Assembly (NCBI RefSeq): GCF_024753285.1
Contig: NZ_JANUGW010000010.1
Location: 124,001 to 188,000 of the forward strand
Direction of reading: 5' to 3'
Length of the DNA: 64,000 bases
From: Massilia pinisoli
Lineage (GTDB): Bacteria; Pseudomonadota; Gammaproteobacteria; Burkholderiales; Burkholderiaceae_D
Shown here: piece by piece, positions 27,404-36,329 of the stretch
Layout: each line of letters starts with the position of its first letter
How positions within the stretch are numbered: position 1 is the first letter of the stretch
Notes under the pieces: model-generated
Told to the model about the DNA's origin: nothing
Databases searched by the model: none
The model's input: only the letters and a program-made list of their open reading frames with translations
Program-made: the position numbers and the translations under genes

Positions 27404-28297
27404 ATGGATATCAAATGGCTGGAAGACTTTCTGAGCCTCGTACAAACGCGCAATTTTTCCAGATCGGCGCAGGACCGTCACGTCACGCAGTCAGCCTTGA
27501 GCCGGCGCATTCAAGCGCTGGAGGCCTGGGTCGGCGCCGACCTGGTCGACCGCAGCACGTATCCACTCGCCCTGACACCCGCCGGCAAACTCTTCAGCGC
27601 TTCGGCAACGGAAGCCATGCGACTGCTGAACGACACGCGCGCGATGTTGCGCGTGAAGGAGACCGGTGACGACGTGTTGCGCGTCTCGGCAGGCCATGCG
27701 CTTTCCCTGAATTTTTTCCCGAACTGGTTGAATTCCATACAGGCCTGGTACGGACCGTTGCGCGCTCGCATCCTGCCCGCGAACGTTCACGATGCCGTGC
27801 TTGCCCTGGTCGAGGGCAACTGCGACCTGCTGTTGTGTTATCACCATGCGGAGCTGCCGGTCGAGCTCGATCCGAAACGCTTCGAGTATCGGGTCGTGGG
27901 CGTCGAGACCCTCATGCCCGTGTCGATCGCAAACCGGGCGGGCTCCGCCGCATTTGCCCTGCCGGGCAGTAAAACGGCACCTCTGCCCTACCTTGCCTTT
28001 ACCGCAACGTCGTACTTCGGCCGGGCGGTGCGCAATATCCAGTCCCGTGTCGACCAGCCGGCCTGCCTGCAGACTTGCCAGGAAAGCGATCTGGCGGAGT
28101 TATTGAAAACGATGGCGCTTGCCGGCCAGGGACTCGCATGGCTCCCCGACAGCTGCATCGCGGCCGAACTGGCGGAAGGCAGGCTCGTACGCGCGGGCGG
28201 CGACTTGTGGACGATGCGCCTCGAGATACGCCTGTTCCGCGCCATCGACCATCGCAAGCCCGTGCTGGACAAATTGTGGGACAACCTCGGGCGATGA
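27404..28297 (+). CDS. LysR family transcriptional regulator
   Basis: A 297-residue LysR-type regulator: winged helix-turn-helix at 1-60 ('WLEDFLSLVQTRNFSRSAQDRHVTQSALSRRIQALE') and a periplasmic-binding-protein-like effector domain from about 90 to the end. An ATG 18 bases upstream is possible, but the one at 27404 has GGGGGA in front and lies downstream of a TATAAT. It is divergent from the racemase-like gene (117 bases apart), the usual layout for a LysR protein and its target. A 4-base ATGA overlap joins it to the YceI-like gene. Confidence 0.92.
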   Translation: MDIKWLEDFLSLVQTRNFSRSAQDRHVTQSALSRRIQALEAWVGADLVDRSTYPLALTPAGKLFSASATEAMRLLNDTRAMLRVKETGDDVLRVSAGHALSLNFFPNWLNSIQAWYGPLRARILPANVHDAVLALVEGNCDLLLCYHHAELPVELDPKRFEYRVVGVETLMPVSIANRAGSAAFALPGSKTAPLPYLAFTATSYFGRAVRNIQSRVDQPACLQTCQESDLAELLKTMALAGQGLAWLPDSCIAAELAEGRLVRAGGDLWTMRLEIRLFRAIDHRKPVLDKLWDNLGR

Positions 28298-28959
28298 AGC
28301 GCATCGTCCCCCTGTTGTTGTTGCTGGCCTCCTGCGGACAGCCGCCCGTGCCGCCGGCGCCCGGTCCCGCAACCGAATTCGCTTCCCGCCTCGCTTCCTA
28401 TCGCGCGGTCGCGGCGTCGGGCGCGGCCGTCTACGCGGTCGACCCGGGCGCCTCGCTCATCACCGTCACGGTGCGCCGCGCGGGGCTGGTGGCGCGGCTC
28501 GGGCATGAGCACGTGGTGGCGAGCCACACGCTGGCGGGCTATGCCGCGCCCGGCCTGGGGCGCGCCGACCTGGCGTTCCGTCTCGACGAGCTGACCGTCG
28601 ACGAGCCGCACCTGTTGCGTGACGCGGGCATCGCGACGCAACCGTCGCCGGAGGCAGTGGCGGGCACGCGCAGCAACATGCTCGGCCCTGTGCTCGACGC
28701 GCAGCGTTATCCGGTGGTGAACCTGCACGTGGAACGGCCGGGCGACGGCGGGCTGCACGTCGCCGTCACGCTGCACGGCGTCACGCGCCGCCTGGATCTG
28801 CCGGCCGCGGTGCAGGTCGACGCGGCAACGATCGTTGCGGACGGTACGGCACGTTTGAAGCAGACGGATTTCGGCATCACGCCGTTCTCGGTCGGCGCAG
28901 GGCTGCTGGCGGTGGGGGATGAGTTGGAGGTGCGCTACCGCATCGTCGCGCGGCGCTGA
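28294..28959 (+). CDS. YceI-domain-like lipoprotein
   Basis: A 221-residue predicted lipoprotein: signal peptide ending in LLASC with the lipid-bearing Cys near residue 15, a Pro-rich linker, then a YceI-like lipocalin fold (about 50-221) with 'AVYAVDPGASLITVTVRRAGLVARLGHEHVV' and a final 'TDFGITPFSVGAGLLAVGDELEVRYRIVAR'. YceI proteins bind isoprenoid-type lipids; the ligand here is unknown. It starts inside the LysR stop codon (ATGA), so the two are translationally coupled. Confidence 0.85.
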   Translation: MKRIVPLLLLLASCGQPPVPPAPGPATEFASRLASYRAVAASGAAVYAVDPGASLITVTVRRAGLVARLGHEHVVASHTLAGYAAPGLGRADLAFRLDELTVDEPHLLRDAGIATQPSPEAVAGTRSNMLGPVLDAQRYPVVNLHVERPGDGGLHVAVTLHGVTRRLDLPAAVQVDAATIVADGTARLKQTDFGITPFSVGAGLLAVGDELEVRYRIVARR

Positions 28960-29002
28960 GAGCCGCCCGGCCATCCGTAGCGGCATTGCAGAGAAAAAGC
29001 GT

Positions 29003-29341
29003 TCAGTGCTTGCCCGACAATTTAGCTGTCGCTTCGTTGTAGTGGGCTTCCATCTCGACCAGCATGCTGCGGGCCTGGACAAGCTGGGTTTGCAGGCGCG
29101 TGCGCTCCAGCTCTCGTTGCATATCGGAGAGTTCGGCGATCTCTTGCGGTGCCCAGGTCCATTCTCCGGCTTTACCAGTCGCCTTGCTGCGCGTACACAC
29201 GCGTCCGTTCAAGACGGCACCCTCCGAAAATTTCTGGTCCTGATAAAAGCAATAGCCACTCCCGTCATGCGCCCAGACATTGCTCGAGGGGACGGCGAAA
29301 CTGGCCGCCAATGCGGCGGCCATGATGAGCATCGATTTCAT
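29003..29341 (-). CDS. DUF1496-like secreted protein
   Basis: A 112-residue protein with a signal peptide (cleavage after AHA/VWA near residue 24). Its middle, 'YCFYQDQKFSEGAVLNGRVCTR', matches the DUF1496 pattern with two conserved cysteines likely to form a disulphide. The C-terminal 40 residues form a charged helix. Function unknown. It lies 48 bases after the TonB receptor, separated from it by a terminator, so it probably has its own promoter or is reached by read-through. Confidence 0.75.
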   Translation of the reverse strand: MKSMLIMAAALAASFAVPSSNVWAHDGSGYCFYQDQKFSEGAVLNGRVCTRSKATGKAGEWTWAPQEIAELSDMQRELERTRLQTQLVQARSMLVEMEAHYNEATAKLSGKH

Positions 29342-29351
29342 TGCATCCTTT

Positions 29352-29382
29352 AAAAAAAACGGCCCCGGAGTCCGGGGCCGCG
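29352..29382 (-). terminator. Terminator of the TonB-receptor unit
   Basis: CGGCCCCGGA and TCCGGGGCCG form a near-continuous stem; on the minus strand it is followed by eight T residues (29352-29359). It lies 8 bases after the receptor stop codon. Confidence 0.9.
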
Positions 29383-29389
29383 TGTGGCA

Positions 29390-32300
29390 TTAGAACGTGT
29401 AGGTCATCTGCATGCGATAGCTGCGGCCCGGATCGAACCAGGAGCTGCCCATGTTGCCGGGCGCCTGCTGGGTCGTCTGACGCGTCACGGTACGCGTCAG
29501 GTTCGAGGCGTTGAGGCTGCCCGAGAAGTGGTCGCTGAAGCGGAAAGTGACACCCGCATCCCACTGGCCCACGGCTTCCTGCCAGATCGGCGGCGCAAAG
29601 CCCACGTCAGCCGGCTCGACCTTGACGTCCGGCTTTGCCGGATCCGGGGCGTACAAGCGTGCCGGATCGGAGCTGGTGCCGTTGGTGCTGTTGCCGGCAT
29701 AGATACCCGTCGCCAGCAGCGTGCGGTCACGCCAGCTGTAAGCCAGGCGCATCGACACCGGACCCTGGTCGTACATGAACGCCAGGTTGAATGCGCGCTT
29801 CGACATGTACGGCACCGGCAGATCCTTGTACGGCATGCCGTTGGTGTCGCAACCGAACAGCAGCAAGGTACCCGTCAGTTTGCCGGACGGGCAGTAATCG
29901 CCTTTGAACGGGTGATACAGTTTCTGCTTGCCGTCGATGTAGGTGAAGTTCGACGACACGCCGAATCCCTTCACCCAGGCAGGCAGGTCGGTCAGGCCAG
30001 GCAGGTGATCGAGGTACGTCATCCCGGCGAGTTCGACGCCTTTGACGTTGGCCTCGGCCACGTTGGCCGGTCCGGTGATGTCGAACTCCATCGGATTGCC
30101 GGCAAGATCCTTATACGTCCGCGTATAAGTTTCTTTCATGATGATGTCCTTGACCTTCTTGTAGAACACCGCGCCGGTCAGCGATTGACCAGGGTTCGGA
30201 TACCATTCCAGCGACACGTCGAAGTTGTTCGACTTGAGCGGCTTCAGCTTCACGTTGCCGTCGTTTTCGCCGGTGTAGGTGATCGTCTTGATCTGCTTCG
30301 GATCGTTGGGGTCGTTCACCACGTTCTGATGCAGGTTGATGTACTCCTGCATCTGATCGAAGCCAGGACGGGAAATGCCGCGGGACACCGCAAAGCGCGC
30401 CTGCAGCTTGTCCGTCAGGCTCATCTTGAGGTTCAGGCTGGGGATCACGTCGATATGGCTGGCCTTCAGATCGAGCGGGTCGTTGACCTCGCCAAAGCGC
30501 GGAATGGCCGGATTGGTGGTCACGCTATAACTTGGCTTGAATACCGTGTAGCCATGGGCCGTCGTGCTGGTCCGGACCACGCGTACGCCCACGTTGCCGT
30601 CCACCGGATACTTCCAGTCGTCGAAGCCGAAGCGTAAGGTGCCGTGCAGGGCCTGGGTTCCTTCGCTGTGCCGGCTGACGTGCTGCGGGTCGTTGTCGTA
30701 GTGATCCGGCGTCCAGTCATTGCCGATCGTCGAGCAATCGTTGCTCGTGCCCTTGATCGCATTGGCATCGATGCAGTTATATTTCAGCGCGGTCAACAGA
30801 TTCCGGTATGCGTTCGGCTTGTCGTGGACCAGCGCGTCAGTGGGCGCGATGAACGTCGGCGGCGCCACCATCCTGCCGTTGAAGAAGTCGGGGAACGCGT
30901 AGGGTTCGACGGTGCCCAGGGCCGCGTACCGCGGATCGCTCATATAGCCGTAGTTACTGCGCTGCCAGCCCAGATCGGAGACCTGCGGCAACTGCCCCGC
31001 CACTTTGGTGGGCTGCACGCCCCACCCTTCGGAGTAGGATTTCCAACCCGTGCCGGCATTCTTGTCTTTACGCGTAGAACGTTCCGTGATGCGTACGCCA
31101 AAACGGAAATCGCGCAGCACCGGATGATCGAACGTGTATTTGCCGTCCAGTTTCCATGCGTACAGATCTGCCTTGGCCTTGTTGATATCAGGCTGAGAAA
31201 TATTCCAGAAGTAGTTGCGCGGATCGGCCAGGAAAGCACGGGCCTTGTCGTCGAACGTGAACGACGGCCGCGAGCCGGTCTCGTCCACAGTCATGCTCGG
31301 CACGAAGGTGCCGAGGTTGATCATGCCGTAATCGCCGGAGTTGGTGGAATGAACCCATTGCAGATCGTTCTGGAACGTCCAGCTCTCGCTGACGCGCCAC
31401 TTGAAGTTCCAGGCCAGCTCGCGCGTGCGGCCATGGATTTCGCTGTAGTTCCGCGTGATGTTCGTGCCGATGCCGCCGTCCACGAACTCGTTCGCGCCCT
31501 GGCCGCCGATCGGGTGGCTCATCGTGCCCGATTGGAAAACGCCGTTGCTGTCGAACTTGGCGTTGTTAAGCTGGAGCGTGTAGGGGCTTTCGGAATCGCC
31601 GTAATTGGAGCCGGCGGTGATGCCGATCTGGGCTTGCGAGTTGATTTGATGGAACGAGGAATCGAAGTACGTCAGCGACGATTCCATGGTGCTGTTTTTC
31701 CACTGCAACGCACCGTAGATGCCCGTACGCTTGTCGTCACCCGTGGTCGTGCCGTAGTTGACGCCCGCTGGGATCCACGCCGTCTTGCCAGCGATGAGAT
31801 CGCTCCGTGGGTAATAGACGGTTTGGCCGATCTGGTCGAAGCGGTTCTTGTTTCTGTTGACAGACAAATCGATCAACGCGCCGAATTCGCCCATGGACGT
31901 TTTCCAGCGATTGGAATACAAGCCGGAGAAGCCCGGCGATTTGGTCTTGCCCAGTTCGGCATAATTGCCCGTGGCGGTCAGTGCGCCATACTGGCCCTTG
32001 GAATCGAACGGCAGGCGCGTGCGCAGGTCGACCTGGCCGCTGATACCGCCTTCGACCAGCTCGGCCGACGGGTTCTTGTACACGTCGACGCCCGCCATCA
32101 GCTCCGGCGGCACGTCGCCCCAGCTCAGTTCACGGCCAGGCCAGCCGGCCGAGAAGCTTTCACGTCCGTTCAGCGTGGAGGAACCCCAGGACAGGCCGCG
32201 CACCTGGATGCCCGAGCCTTCGACGTTGAATTCCAGGCCGGTCGCGGCCAGGCTTGCGCCCTGGCGCGAGCGGTTACGGTCCATCGTAACGCCCACGACA

Positions 32301-32590
32301 CGTTGCAGCACTTCGGTGATCGACTTGTCCGGCAGCTTGCCGGCTTCGTCCGCCACGACCGAGTCAACGATCAGGTCGGAATTTCGCTTGATGGCAGCCG
32401 CCGTCTCCAATTGCCGGCGCTGGCCGGTCACCACGACGGTGGTCGTGCCGTCCTTCGCGACCTGGTCCGACGTCGTCGTATCCGTCTGCGCATGTGCATT
32501 GCCGCACAACAGCGCGAACTGCGCCGCCGCCAACGCCAGCGCGTTCATTTTGATCGTTTTCCTCACGATCTTCGTCTCTACTCTTGTCAT
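29390..32590 (-). CDS. TonB-dependent outer-membrane receptor
   Basis: A 1066-residue TonB-dependent transporter of the large Xanthomonas/Caulobacter type. After a signal peptide ending 'LLCGNAHA' comes a TonB-box-like TTTVVVTGQ, the plug ('AGKLPDKSITEVLQRVVGV', 'GIQVRGLSWGSSTLNGRE') and a beta barrel ending in the aromatic '...RMQMTYTF'. Such receptors import carbohydrates, siderophores or other large molecules with energy from TonB-ExbBD, which is not in this window. The lipoprotein gene upstream on the same strand, 60 bases away, may be its surface partner. Substrate unknown. Confidence 0.94.
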   Translation of the reverse strand: MTRVETKIVRKTIKMNALALAAAQFALLCGNAHAQTDTTTSDQVAKDGTTTVVVTGQRRQLETAAAIKRNSDLIVDSVVADEAGKLPDKSITEVLQRVVGVTMDRNRSRQGASLAATGLEFNVEGSGIQVRGLSWGSSTLNGRESFSAGWPGRELSWGDVPPELMAGVDVYKNPSAELVEGGISGQVDLRTRLPFDSKGQYGALTATGNYAELGKTKSPGFSGLYSNRWKTSMGEFGALIDLSVNRNKNRFDQIGQTVYYPRSDLIAGKTAWIPAGVNYGTTTGDDKRTGIYGALQWKNSTMESSLTYFDSSFHQINSQAQIGITAGSNYGDSESPYTLQLNNAKFDSNGVFQSGTMSHPIGGQGANEFVDGGIGTNITRNYSEIHGRTRELAWNFKWRVSESWTFQNDLQWVHSTNSGDYGMINLGTFVPSMTVDETGSRPSFTFDDKARAFLADPRNYFWNISQPDINKAKADLYAWKLDGKYTFDHPVLRDFRFGVRITERSTRKDKNAGTGWKSYSEGWGVQPTKVAGQLPQVSDLGWQRSNYGYMSDPRYAALGTVEPYAFPDFFNGRMVAPPTFIAPTDALVHDKPNAYRNLLTALKYNCIDANAIKGTSNDCSTIGNDWTPDHYDNDPQHVSRHSEGTQALHGTLRFGFDDWKYPVDGNVGVRVVRTSTTAHGYTVFKPSYSVTTNPAIPRFGEVNDPLDLKASHIDVIPSLNLKMSLTDKLQARFAVSRGISRPGFDQMQEYINLHQNVVNDPNDPKQIKTITYTGENDGNVKLKPLKSNNFDVSLEWYPNPGQSLTGAVFYKKVKDIIMKETYTRTYKDLAGNPMEFDITGPANVAEANVKGVELAGMTYLDHLPGLTDLPAWVKGFGVSSNFTYIDGKQKLYHPFKGDYCPSGKLTGTLLLFGCDTNGMPYKDLPVPYMSKRAFNLAFMYDQGPVSMRLAYSWRDRTLLATGIYAGNSTNGTSSDPARLYAPDPAKPDVKVEPADVGFAPPIWQEAVGQWDAGVTFRFSDHFSGSLNASNLTRTVTRQTTQQAPGNMGSSWFDPGRSYRMQMTYTF

Positions 32591-32650
32591 TATCGATGTC
32601 CTCTTGTGTATGCCTTGGTTGCCACCGCGCCGGGCGGTGGCATTACGTCG

Positions 32651-33979
32651 TCATTGGAAGGTGATGGGGCCGGTGAGCGTGCCTTGGGTCGTGTAGGTCG
32701 CGGTCGTCCCCGCATCCGGCACGGTGGAGTTCACGGTGGATGCGCCGAAATGGATCTTGGAGATCGGGTAGTCCTGCAACTCGTTCCACATGTCAAGTCC
32801 CGTCAAACCGCACGATTCGCTGATCGTGAAGTCGTTCTTCAGATTGAGGCTGTAAGCCGTGGACGCCGCGGCGGTCGGCGTGAACGGTGCCTGCAACGTC
32901 ACGTTGCAGTCCTTGAATTTAGGATTGCCCTTATCATCAACGCCGTCCGGCAGCGTCACGTGGTGGCCGAGGATCAGTTGGGCGAACATCTTGTGGTCGC
33001 TCGTGGCGAACCACCCCGGGTTTTGCGCCAGATTGAACTTCATCGCTGCCTGGGCGTCGATACGGACGCCTGCCGGCGTGTCGGCACCCACGGCCAACGC
33101 GCTCAGTCCGCCAGCCAATATGTCCAGGTTCCAATAACCACCGAACGAGCCGCCGGTGTTCGGTTGTTTCCGAGTCAGGATGAAACCGAACGTCAGGCTG
33201 CTGCCGTCGGCGGCAGCCGTCGCCGCACAATGGCCCGTTGAGCCCGTCCCACCATCCGAGCCTTCGCACCACCAGCCGGCGTCGGCGGAACCTGCGCTGT
33301 TGGCGATGACGGCGCCGCCTTCGGTGGTAGTCGACGCGTCTTTGTAGCCGCTCAGGAACGTCAGTGCGGGCGACGTTGCATTGCCGATCGGAATGTTCTT
33401 GACGACCGTGGTTGTCGCGTAAATGTCGTCGCCTGCCTGCGTGGCAGTAACGGCGCAAATGCCGTCGGCAACCTTGGTCATCGTGGTGCCGCTCACCGTG
33501 CACACGGTCGGCGTCGTCGTGCTGAACGTCATCGGATGATTCGGGATGTTCGAGCTTGCGGCCAGCGTAACCGGCGTCGAATCCAGCGGCTGCGCGCCCG
33601 GATTGCGGAAGATGATCATTTGCGGCTGTTTCGGAATGACGAACAGTTGTCGTTGCGAAGCCGGGGCATAGCCATTGCCGCCCGCCTGGTTGGCTCTGAC
33701 CGAGCACTCGCCCGCTTTCAGGAACGACACGACATCGCCGCTGACGGAGCAGATATCCGGCGTGTCCGACGAGTAAGTGATGGGAAGGTTGGACGACGCT
33801 ACCGCCGACATCTTCTTGGTCGCAACGGCGGGCGGCACGGCCACCGGCTGTCCGCCCGGGAAGTCGAACGCAATCGTCTGTGTGACTCCGCCGTCGCTCG
33901 AACCGCCGCCGCCGCCGCCACCGCAACCGCTCAGCAGCGCGATGCAGCCAAGCGCAATCGCCGAAACTTGGAATTTCAT
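32651..33979 (-). CDS. Surface lipoprotein with Ig-like repeats
   Basis: A 442-residue predicted lipoprotein: signal peptide, LLSGC lipobox, then a Gly/Ser linker. Two Ig-like repeats follow (about 35-110 and 111-190), each with 'TYSS/TFSTTTP..CxVSG...GxC.V.A.QAG' patterns, and a C-terminal domain of about 240 residues I do not recognise. The ATG at 33979 has AGGAGA in front; a second ATG at 33994 also has a ribosome-binding site (AAGGA) and cannot be excluded. Its place directly before a TonB receptor suggests a substrate-binding or capture role, which is inference. Confidence 0.75.
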   Translation of the reverse strand: MKFQVSAIALGCIALLSGCGGGGGGGSSDGGVTQTIAFDFPGGQPVAVPPAVATKKMSAVASSNLPITYSSDTPDICSVSGDVVSFLKAGECSVRANQAGGNGYAPASQRQLFVIPKQPQMIIFRNPGAQPLDSTPVTLAASSNIPNHPMTFSTTTPTVCTVSGTTMTKVADGICAVTATQAGDDIYATTTVVKNIPIGNATSPALTFLSGYKDASTTTEGGAVIANSAGSADAGWWCEGSDGGTGSTGHCAATAAADGSSLTFGFILTRKQPNTGGSFGGYWNLDILAGGLSALAVGADTPAGVRIDAQAAMKFNLAQNPGWFATSDHKMFAQLILGHHVTLPDGVDDKGNPKFKDCNVTLQAPFTPTAAASTAYSLNLKNDFTISESCGLTGLDMWNELQDYPISKIHFGASTVNSTVPDAGTTATYTTQGTLTGPITFQ

Positions 33980-34516
33980 CGCTTGTCTCCTCATGGTAGT
34001 GTTCCTTTCTGTTGTATTAACTCGTTGCTCATTGCGCCTGCGCCGTGCCGGAACACGTTGCAATGTCCGCCGCGCCATGCGGGAACGTTTGCGTCAGAGC
34101 GGTTCAAACGGGGTGGTTATCGACTGGTTGCGGAACGGCTGATACCCGTGTGCAATCCTGGCGTCCAGGCAGCACGGAAACCCCAGCCGTGTTCCTTATC
34201 AAACTCTACGCGTTATGGTTTTTTATATATAACGGACATTCGGACGCTTTATGATGACACTTGGGCGATCGCGAGGGCAATTACAATAATTTTTAATAGC
34301 GGAAATGAAATTTACCAGCCGAGTCCAACTTCTTGTTACCGCTCAATGTACATCGACAATAGTGCCTCTGGTAAATACGTGTTTCCCCGCATACCGCATG
34401 TTGCGGAGCCGCAACGGGCGCTGGGCCCGACGGTTGGCAGCTTGGTGTGGCAAATTTGCGCATCGTTCCGAATTCTGTTGTAAGTACGGACCGAAACCTG
34501 CAAGAATCGATTTGCC
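33980..34516. other. Divergent intergenic region, no gene seen
   Basis: A 537-base gap between the lipoprotein and histidine-kinase genes. The part from about 34195 to 34330 is distinctly AT-rich and must hold the divergent promoters, but no pair of -35/-10 boxes is good enough to name. Open frames here are short, overlap each other and lack ribosome-binding sites. Confidence 0.5.
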
Positions 34517-36211
34517 ATGACGAAATTAAAGTTCTCCGAAGGTAAATCCGACGGGCCGGCGCTCGATGCGCTTGCCCAGGGATTACGCCGCCTTGCCGCC
34601 GGCGCCAGCGTCGACGCCGTGCAACATGACACCGTGGCCGTCGCGGTCTCGCTGTGCAGTGCCGGTCGCGGTGATTGGGTCGCCGCCGACACCAGTGTTG
34701 CTTCGACGGCGCTCGGGGAGATCGTCGCGCACGTGCGGCGCACGGGCGAGGCCGTCTGCGCCGGCGGCGTGGCTTGTTTCGCCGTCGGCAAGGCCGCCGT
34801 CGTGGTGCTGGAGCAGGTGCCGGACGGCGTGCCTTCCGCGCTGCTCGACGTCCTCGCCACGTCGGCATCGACCGCGCTGGCGAACGCCCAGCTGCGCGCC
34901 GACCTGCGGCAGGCACGCGACAAGCACGACACGTCGGCCGCGGAATGGGCGTTCGAACAGAACGTGCTGCGCACGCTCGTCGATCACATCCCCTTCCGCG
35001 TCTACGCCAAGGACCGCGGCAGCCGATTCCTGTTCGGTAACAACCGGATGGCCCGCCTGGCCGGGGTCGACACGCCTGCGCAATTGATCGGCAAGACCGA
35101 CTACGCATTCTTCCCGCCCGAGCTGGCGGCCAAGTATTTTGCCGACGAAAAGCAGGTGATGGATTCCGGCGAGTCGCTGCTCGACTATGAGGAACTGGTG
35201 GAAGACCAGGACACGGGCGAGCTGGGCTGGACCGTGACGACGAAGGTCCTGCTGCGCGACGTGGACGGCGCCGTGAACGGCATCGTCGGCATCGGCTACG
35301 ACGTCACCCAGCGCAAGCAGATGGAGGCGCGCCTGCTGGAGCGTACCCAGGCGCTGGAAGTCGCCAACGCGAAGCTGGAGGCGGAGAAGGCGCACCAGCA
35401 GGTCCTGATCCGCAAGCTGAGCGACATGCAGGGCCAGCTGCTGCAATCGGAGAAGATGGCGTCGATCGGCCTCTTGGCGGCCGGCGTCGCGCACGAGATC
35501 AACAATCCGCTGGCGTTCATCAGCGCCAACTTCGGCGCGCTGGAACGGGACGCCCGGGACATCCTGCGCCTGGTGAGCGCGTTCGAAGGCGTCGAGACGC
35601 TGCTGCCGGGCGACGCGCGCGCCCCGGTCGCGTTCATGAAGCAGGACATCGGGCTGGACGATATCCGCCAGGACCTCGACGCGCTGTTCAGCGAATCGCA
35701 CGAAGGCCTGCAGCGCGTGAAGCACATCGTGCAGAACCTGCGCGATTTCTCGCGGGCGGGCGGCACGACGAAGGAGTTGGCCAATCTCGAGCAGGGGCTG
35801 GACAGTACGCTGAACGTGGCGTGGAATGAAATCAAGTACAAGGCTGACGTCGTCAAGGAATACGCCGGCGTGCCCGATCTGCTGTGCCTGCCGTCGCAGA
35901 TCAACCAGGTCTTCCTGAACCTGCTCATCAACGCGGCCCATGCGATCGAGGGCCGGGGCAAGATCGTCGCGCGCACGGGCTACGACGAGCACGCGGTCTG
36001 GGTCGAGATCGAGGACAACGGCAGCGGCATCGCGCCCGAACACCTCGACCACATCTTCGAACCGTTCTTCACCACGAAGCCCGTCGGCAAGGGCACGGGC
36101 CTCGGCCTGTCGATCGTGTACGGCATCGTGCAAAGCCACCAGGGCACCATCGACGTACGGAGCGTCGTGGGCAGCGGCACTGTGTTCAAGGTCACCTTGC
36201 CCCGCAACTGA
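34517..36211 (+). CDS. Cytoplasmic PAS sensor histidine kinase (orphan)
   Basis: A 564-residue sensor kinase without transmembrane helices. Residues 1-130 are an unrecognised (perhaps degenerate GAF-like) domain; a PAS domain with PAC follows (about 148-270, 'IPFRVYAKDRGSRFLFGNNRMARLAG'), then a coiled coil and the phosphoacceptor H-box 'GVAHEINNPLAF' with His326. The ATPase has 'NLLINAAHAIE', 'EIEDNGSGI' and 'GKGTGLGLSIVYGIV'. The HEINNP type belongs to the HPK4 class. No response regulator lies next to it, so its partner is unknown. Confidence 0.93.
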   Translation: MTKLKFSEGKSDGPALDALAQGLRRLAAGASVDAVQHDTVAVAVSLCSAGRGDWVAADTSVASTALGEIVAHVRRTGEAVCAGGVACFAVGKAAVVVLEQVPDGVPSALLDVLATSASTALANAQLRADLRQARDKHDTSAAEWAFEQNVLRTLVDHIPFRVYAKDRGSRFLFGNNRMARLAGVDTPAQLIGKTDYAFFPPELAAKYFADEKQVMDSGESLLDYEELVEDQDTGELGWTVTTKVLLRDVDGAVNGIVGIGYDVTQRKQMEARLLERTQALEVANAKLEAEKAHQQVLIRKLSDMQGQLLQSEKMASIGLLAAGVAHEINNPLAFISANFGALERDARDILRLVSAFEGVETLLPGDARAPVAFMKQDIGLDDIRQDLDALFSESHEGLQRVKHIVQNLRDFSRAGGTTKELANLEQGLDSTLNVAWNEIKYKADVVKEYAGVPDLLCLPSQINQVFLNLLINAAHAIEGRGKIVARTGYDEHAVWVEIEDNGSGIAPEHLDHIFEPFFTTKPVGKGTGLGLSIVYGIVQSHQGTIDVRSVVGSGTVFKVTLPRN

Positions 36212-36267
36212 TCGTTGCAAACTGGATACAGAACTCGACGGATCGGGCCGTAAACCCGGTCCGTCCG

Positions 36268-36296
36268 TTGTCAAGCATATACGCATAAATTAGAAT
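36268..36296 (+). promoter_or_regulatory. Sigma-70 promoter of the redox operon
   Basis: -35 TTGTCA (36268-36273) and -10 TAGAAT (36291-36296) are separated by exactly 17 bases. The start of transcription would be near 36303, leaving a short leader without an obvious ribosome-binding site before the peroxidase ATG. Confidence 0.65.
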
Positions 36297-36309
36297 GGTT
36301 CTCATTTAG
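36291..36309. promoter_or_regulatory. Fur-box-like operator over the -10 element
   Basis: TAGAATGGTTCTCATTTAG contains AATG-N5-CATT, matching both arms of the Fur consensus core. It covers the -10 box, the classic position for iron-dependent repression. A second partial half (CATTATCATT, 36315-36324) follows. The match is seen; Fur binding is inferred. Confidence 0.55.
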
Positions 36310-36329
36310 ATTTCCATTATCATTTGCGT